NCBI GenBank assembly: GCA_018725425.1
Contig: QLUL01000037.1
Location: 1-8,582 of the forward strand
From: Chloroflexota bacterium
GTDB lineage: Bacteria; Chloroflexota; Dehalococcoidia; SZUA-161; SpSt-899
Direction of reading: 5' to 3'
DNA length: 8,582 bases
In this document: piece after piece, positions 6,091 through 8,582 of the stretch
Layout of the letters: the number at the start of each line of letters is the position of its first letter
Position numbering within the stretch: position 1 is the stretch's first letter
Position numbers and translations under genes: made by a program
Notes under the pieces: model-generated
Told to the model about the DNA's origin: nothing
The model's input: the letters and a program-made list of their open reading frames with translations, nothing else
The model's database searches: none

Positions 6091-7608
6091 TTAGCCGGGG
6101 ACTGTCCTTAACTGTGGAAACAGGATCACCTCCCGAATGGACTGGTGTCCAGTGAGGAGCATCACCAGCCGGTCGACCCCTACCCCCAGCCCACCGGTAG
6201 GAGGCATTCCGTGTTCTAATGCCAGAAGGAAGTCCTCATCGATCCTCTCTGCCTCTTCATCGCCGAAGAGAGCTCTCACTCTTTCCTGTTCCTCGAAGCG
6301 CTCTCGCTGTTCCAGAGGGTCGTTGAGCTCACTGAAGGCATTGGCGATTTCCATTCCTCCGGCGAAGGCTTCGAATCGCTCCACCAGGTGGTCGCATCCC
6401 GGCTTTCTCTTGGCCAGGGGCGATAGCTTCACCGGGTAATCCATGAGGAATGTCGGCTGGATCAGGTTGGGCTCGACCGTATGGGAAAGTAAGTAATCAA
6501 CGAGCTTGCCCCAACTCATTCCTTCCTCGACGCGGAGGCCGGTTTTCCTTATCTCTGCCTCGAGCGAGCGTGCGTCGGGGAAAGCCTCGAAATCGACCCC
6601 GCTTCCTTCTTTGATCGCCTCGCGCAGGGTGAGGCGCTGCCAGGGTGGAGAGAGGTCCACTGTCAGCTCGCCAAAGCTGATTCTCATCGTCCCCAAAACC
6701 TCCTTGGCGATGAAGGAGACCATTTGCTCGACCATCTCCATCACATCGTGGTAATCGGCATAGGCCTGGTAGCTCTCCAGAGTAGTGAATTCAGGATTAT
6801 GTTTGGTGGAGATGCCTTCGTTGCGGAATATTCGTCCGATCTCGTAGACCCTGTCGAAGCCCCCGATAATGAGCCGTTTCAGATGAAGTTCGGTGGCGAT
6901 GCGCAGATAGAGGTCGCTATCGAGGGCATGATGATGGGTAGCAAAAGGCCTGGCTAAAGCCCCGGCGGCAAGCGACTGCAACACCGGCGTTTCCACTTCG
7001 ATGAATCCGCGCTTCTCAAGGAAACGTCGCATGGCCGAAATCGCCTGACTGCGCACCTCAAATGTGCGCCTTACCTGCTCGTTAGAGAGGAGATCGAGAT
7101 ATCGTTGGCGGTAGCGCTTCTCGACATCGGCAAGCCCATGCCACTTCTCGGGCAGAGGCTGCAGTGACTTCGACAGCATCGTGAAGTCGGATACCTTAAC
7201 GGTGATCTCCCCGGCCCGAGTCTCGAAGAGCTCTCCTTCAACACCGATGAAATCGCCGATGTCGAAGTCTTGAAGCAGGCTATACTTCTCTTCGCCTATG
7301 GCATCCCGCTGGAGATAGGCCTGAACCTTGCCCGATCCATCCCTGATATCCAGAAAGATAGCCTTGCCCATGGAGCGCATGGCTGTAATACGACCGGCGA
7401 GCTTCAGAGTCTGGAGACGCTTCGCTCTGGAGACGATTTGCTCTGGAATCCCACTCCCCTCGACTCTCGACTCTCGATAGAGAGTGATGGCTTCCTGCGT
7501 AGTATGGCTACATAAGTATCGGGCAGGGTATGGATTGACACCGCGACTGCGGATTCTCTGGAGCTTGTCCAAGCGGCTTTGGATTAACTCTGCTTTTCTT
7601 TGTGCCAT
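6091..7608 (-). CDS. lysS: Lysyl-tRNA synthetase, class II
   Basis: This 505-aa cytoplasmic enzyme activates lysine with ATP and charges tRNA-Lys. An N-terminal OB-fold for the anticodon covers about 65-150 (LAGRITAMRSMGKAIFLDIR). The class II catalytic core follows: motif 1 (FLEKRGFIEVETPVL, 196-210), motif 2 (RIFRNEG 259-265 and HNPEFT 270-275) and motif 3 (GLGVGVDRLVMLL, 473-485). The end, LFPQLRTVPG, is typical, and the length is normal for bacterial LysRS. ATG at 7608 lies 4 nt after the greA stop. The Shine-Dalgarno sequence is weak, so translation is probably coupled to greA and driven from the greA promoter. An odd N-terminal stretch (YRESRVEGSGIPEQIVSRAK, about 44-63) is encoded partly by GACTCTC tandem repeats. 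Composition is GC-rich, unlike the island next door. Confidence 0.97.
   Translation of the reverse strand: MAQRKAELIQSRLDKLQRIRSRGVNPYPARYLCSHTTQEAITLYRESRVEGSGIPEQIVSRAKRLQTLKLAGRITAMRSMGKAIFLDIRDGSGKVQAYLQRDAIGEEKYSLLQDFDIGDFIGVEGELFETRAGEITVKVSDFTMLSKSLQPLPEKWHGLADVEKRYRQRYLDLLSNEQVRRTFEVRSQAISAMRRFLEKRGFIEVETPVLQSLAAGALARPFATHHHALDSDLYLRIATELHLKRLIIGGFDRVYEIGRIFRNEGISTKHNPEFTTLESYQAYADYHDVMEMVEQMVSFIAKEVLGTMRISFGELTVDLSPPWQRLTLREAIKEGSGVDFEAFPDARSLEAEIRKTGLRVEEGMSWGKLVDYLLSHTVEPNLIQPTFLMDYPVKLSPLAKRKPGCDHLVERFEAFAGGMEIANAFSELNDPLEQRERFEEQERVRALFGDEEAERIDEDFLLALEHGMPPTGGLGVGVDRLVMLLTGHQSIREVILFPQLRTVPG
7461..7485. repeat. GACTCTC tandem and inverted repeat inside lysS
   Basis: GACTCTC occurs twice in tandem (7462-7468 and 7469-7475). 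The second copy forms an inverted repeat, ACTCTC (7470-7475) with GAGAGT (7480-7485) around GATA. It keeps the lysS frame and falls in a stretch (about residues 44-52) that is variable in the family. Confidence 0.45.
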
Positions 7609-7612
7609 GAGT

Positions 7613-8089
7613 TCATTCCCAAGAAATGGCTGATATCTTCAGCCTTATGAGTCCCTTTGGAGCCTGTATCTCAACTTCCTCACCCACATGTTTGCCCAGC
7701 AGGGCCTTCCCCACAGGGGATTCGTTGGATATTTTCCCTTCAGTGGGATTGCTCTCCGTGCCTCCCACAATGACGTATGTTCTTTCCCCTCCATCGGAGT
7801 CCCGCACCTTGACTCTGGACCCGAACCTAACATACGCCGGACGCGACTTCTCCACCGGAATGACTTCGGCATGTTTGATCATCCTCTCCAGGGTCATGAT
7901 GCGGCCCTCGACAAATGCCTGCTCATTCTTCGCCTCATCGTATTCGGCGTTATCAACGGTATCGCTCAGTTCCTTTGCTCGCTGAAGCCTCTCCAGAACT
8001 TCGGGGCGATGCACTTCGCGCAGATGTTCCAATTCACTCTTGAGTTTCTCTAATCCCTCGGTTGTTAGCAAGACCTTCTCTTCAGCCAT
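7613..8089 (-). CDS. greA: Transcription elongation factor GreA
   Basis: GreA enters the RNA polymerase secondary channel and stimulates cleavage of backtracked RNA. From the chosen ATG at 8089 the protein is 158 aa, the standard GreA length. The N-terminal coiled coil (about 1-75) carries at its tip ELSDTVDNAEYDEAKNEQ, where D43 and D46 take the places of the acidic pair (D/E) that positions the catalytic magnesium ion. The C-terminal FKBP-like domain has the signature SNESPVGKALLGKHVGEEVE (121-140). A TTG at 8116 would add nine residues, but it lies in the U-run of a terminator, and a strong GGGGAGGAAGG just before 8089 decides the start. lysS follows after 4 nt, suggesting an operon. Regulation is probably through the leader hairpin upstream. 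Confidence 0.96.
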   Translation of the reverse strand: MAEEKVLLTTEGLEKLKSELEHLREVHRPEVLERLQRAKELSDTVDNAEYDEAKNEQAFVEGRIMTLERMIKHAEVIPVEKSRPAYVRFGSRVKVRDSDGGERTYVIVGGTESNPTEGKISNESPVGKALLGKHVGEEVEIQAPKGLIRLKISAISWE

Positions 8090-8114
8090 AGTCCCTTCCT
8101 CCCCTAAAATAATC

Positions 8115-8142
8115 AAAAAACTGAGAGTCCCCGACTCTCAGT
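8115..8142 (-). terminator. Intrinsic terminator in the greA leader (probable attenuator)
   Basis: On the minus strand a 10-bp perfect stem (8142-8133 with 8129-8120, sequence ACTGAGAGTC against its complement) closes a GGG loop and runs straight into six U residues (8120-8115). It sits 25 nt before the greA ATG and downstream of the predicted greA promoter. It should therefore stop transcripts before greA unless it is bypassed. Confidence 0.8.
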
Positions 8143-8165
8143 CAGACACTGTTTTTCTCTGAGCA

Positions 8166-8194
8166 CTCAGCCCCGTGTACTGATCCGGGCTGAG
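8166..8194 (-). promoter_or_regulatory. Leader hairpin upstream of the greA attenuator
   Basis: CTCAGCCC (minus strand, 8194-8187) pairs with GGGCTGAG (8173-8166) in an 8-bp stem with a 13-nt loop. No U-run follows. Its CTCAG and CTGAG arms match those of the terminator hairpin, so mutually exclusive pairings are possible, as in attenuators. Confidence 0.5.
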
Positions 8195-8256
8195 CGCAAT
8201 TCGAGTTCTACTTTGCAGCGAGGGAAATCCGAAGCTCGAGGCTTCCTTAATTCTAT

Positions 8257-8285
8257 ATTATACTACGGAACGGTTAACTGTTCAA
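8257..8285 (-). promoter_or_regulatory. Sigma70-type promoter of greA-lysS
   Basis: On the minus strand TTGAAC (8285-8280) is followed by a 17-bp spacer and a perfect TATAAT (8262-8257). Transcription would start near 8250, giving a leader of about 160 nt. The -35 box overlaps a 14-bp palindrome. Confidence 0.7.
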
Positions 8286-8293
8286 CGTTGAAC
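8280..8293. repeat. 14-bp perfect palindrome over the greA -35 box
   Basis: GTTCAACGTTGAAC reads identically on both strands. A further GGTTCAA half-site on the minus strand lies about 16 nt upstream (toward 8308). It could be an operator, or part of a low-complexity GTTCAA/GTTCGA repeat between polA and greA. Confidence 0.5.
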
Positions 8294-8313
8294 CTCGAAC
8301 TTTGAACCTTTCC

Positions 8314-8582
8314 TTACTCCATTTCGCCCCAATTCTGGCCCAGTTTGGTCTCCACCTTAAGAGACACGCTAAGCTCCATTGCCGCTGACATGATCTCCTG
8401 TACTAGTCGTTTCATCAACTCGATCTCTGCCTGCGGCACCTCAAAAAGAAGCTCGTCATGCACCTGAAGGATCATCTTGCTCTTGAGACTCCTAATATCT
8501 ATCTCGTTCTGGATGTTGATCATCGCCAGCTTTATGATGTCGGCAGCGGTGCCCTGGACCGGCATGTTTATGGCCATCCGCT
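8314..8582 (-). CDS. polA: DNA polymerase I, C-terminal end (5' part outside window)
   Basis: The last 88 codons or so of polA are present. RMAINMPVQGTAADIIKLAM is the fingers-to-palm stretch conserved in family A polymerases, and QVHDELLFEV is motif C, whose H-D-E holds a catalytic magnesium ligand. The C-terminus (KVETKLGQNWGEME) ends normally. The enzyme fills gaps and removes primers in replication and repair. The reading frame runs off the right edge of the window, so its start, exonuclease domains and promoter are not visible. It is followed by a 224-bp gap before greA. Confidence 0.95.
   Translation of the reverse strand, partial: RMAINMPVQGTAADIIKLAMINIQNEIDIRSLKSKMILQVHDELLFEVPQAEIELMKRLVQEIMSAAMELSVSLKVETKLGQNWGEME

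Noticed and set aside
8090..8116. Longer GreA starting at TTG 8116
   Set aside because: The TTG is within the terminator U-run, the added residues do not resemble GreA, and a strong ribosome site precedes the ATG at 8089.
8090..8250. T-box riboswitch in the greA-lysS leader
   Set aside because: A tRNA synthetase gene is downstream, but the conserved T-box sequence and the antiterminator bulge are absent.
1..8582. CRISPR array, tRNA or rRNA genes, transposase or integrase
   Set aside because: No regularly spaced repeats, no tRNA-like folds noticed by eye, and no recombinase motifs in any frame.

Overview
The window is a bacterial chromosome segment in which four housekeeping genes, all on the minus strand, flank an AT-richer defence island. 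Read along the minus strand the order is polA (3' end only), greA, lysS, then the island, then serS (first 22 codons only). A Dehalococcoidia-like or other Chloroflexota host is my best guess, from the character of the GreA and LysRS proteins and the intergenic repeat style. That is inference; no rRNA or other decisive marker is present. Two sample 60-base lines gave about 57% GC in lysS and about 35% in the restriction gene, which fits an acquired block between lysS and serS.

Housekeeping part (6091-8582). polA ends at 8314. A 224-bp gap follows, holding a convincing greA-lysS promoter (TTGAAC, 17 bp, TATAAT). Its leader of about 160 nt contains a hairpin and then a textbook intrinsic terminator 25 nt before the greA start, which looks like an attenuator. 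greA and lysS are 4 nt apart and probably co-transcribed.

Defence island (109-6022). Six tightly packed minus-strand genes form one operon: a methyltransferase catalytic half (Mod-N), a 71-aa Cys-containing protein, the methyltransferase C-terminal half (Mod-C), a 125-137-aa acidic 'DEEWW' protein, a HEPN-family protein, and an 855-aa helicase-nuclease (Res). Junctions are overlaps of 14, 4 and 4 nt and gaps of 3 (to the first possible start) and 2 nt. Mod-N plus Mod-C total about 638 aa, the size of one normal type III-like Mod. The small gene sits exactly at the split, and the two halves are in the same reading frame. Between Mod and Res sits a two-gene HEPN cassette that resembles a toxin-antitoxin pair but has no recognisable MNT partner. 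On the opposite strand a 79-aa HNH nuclease gene with a perfect-consensus sigma70-type promoter diverges from the operon and converges on lysS.

How it may work together (inference): Mod methylates host sites, and Res translocates and cuts unmodified DNA. The HEPN/DEEWW pair could be a second layer, such as abortive infection or restriction-coupled RNA cleavage, and the HNH protein may be a further nuclease. serS begins 41 nt after res, so readthrough from the island could reach serS.
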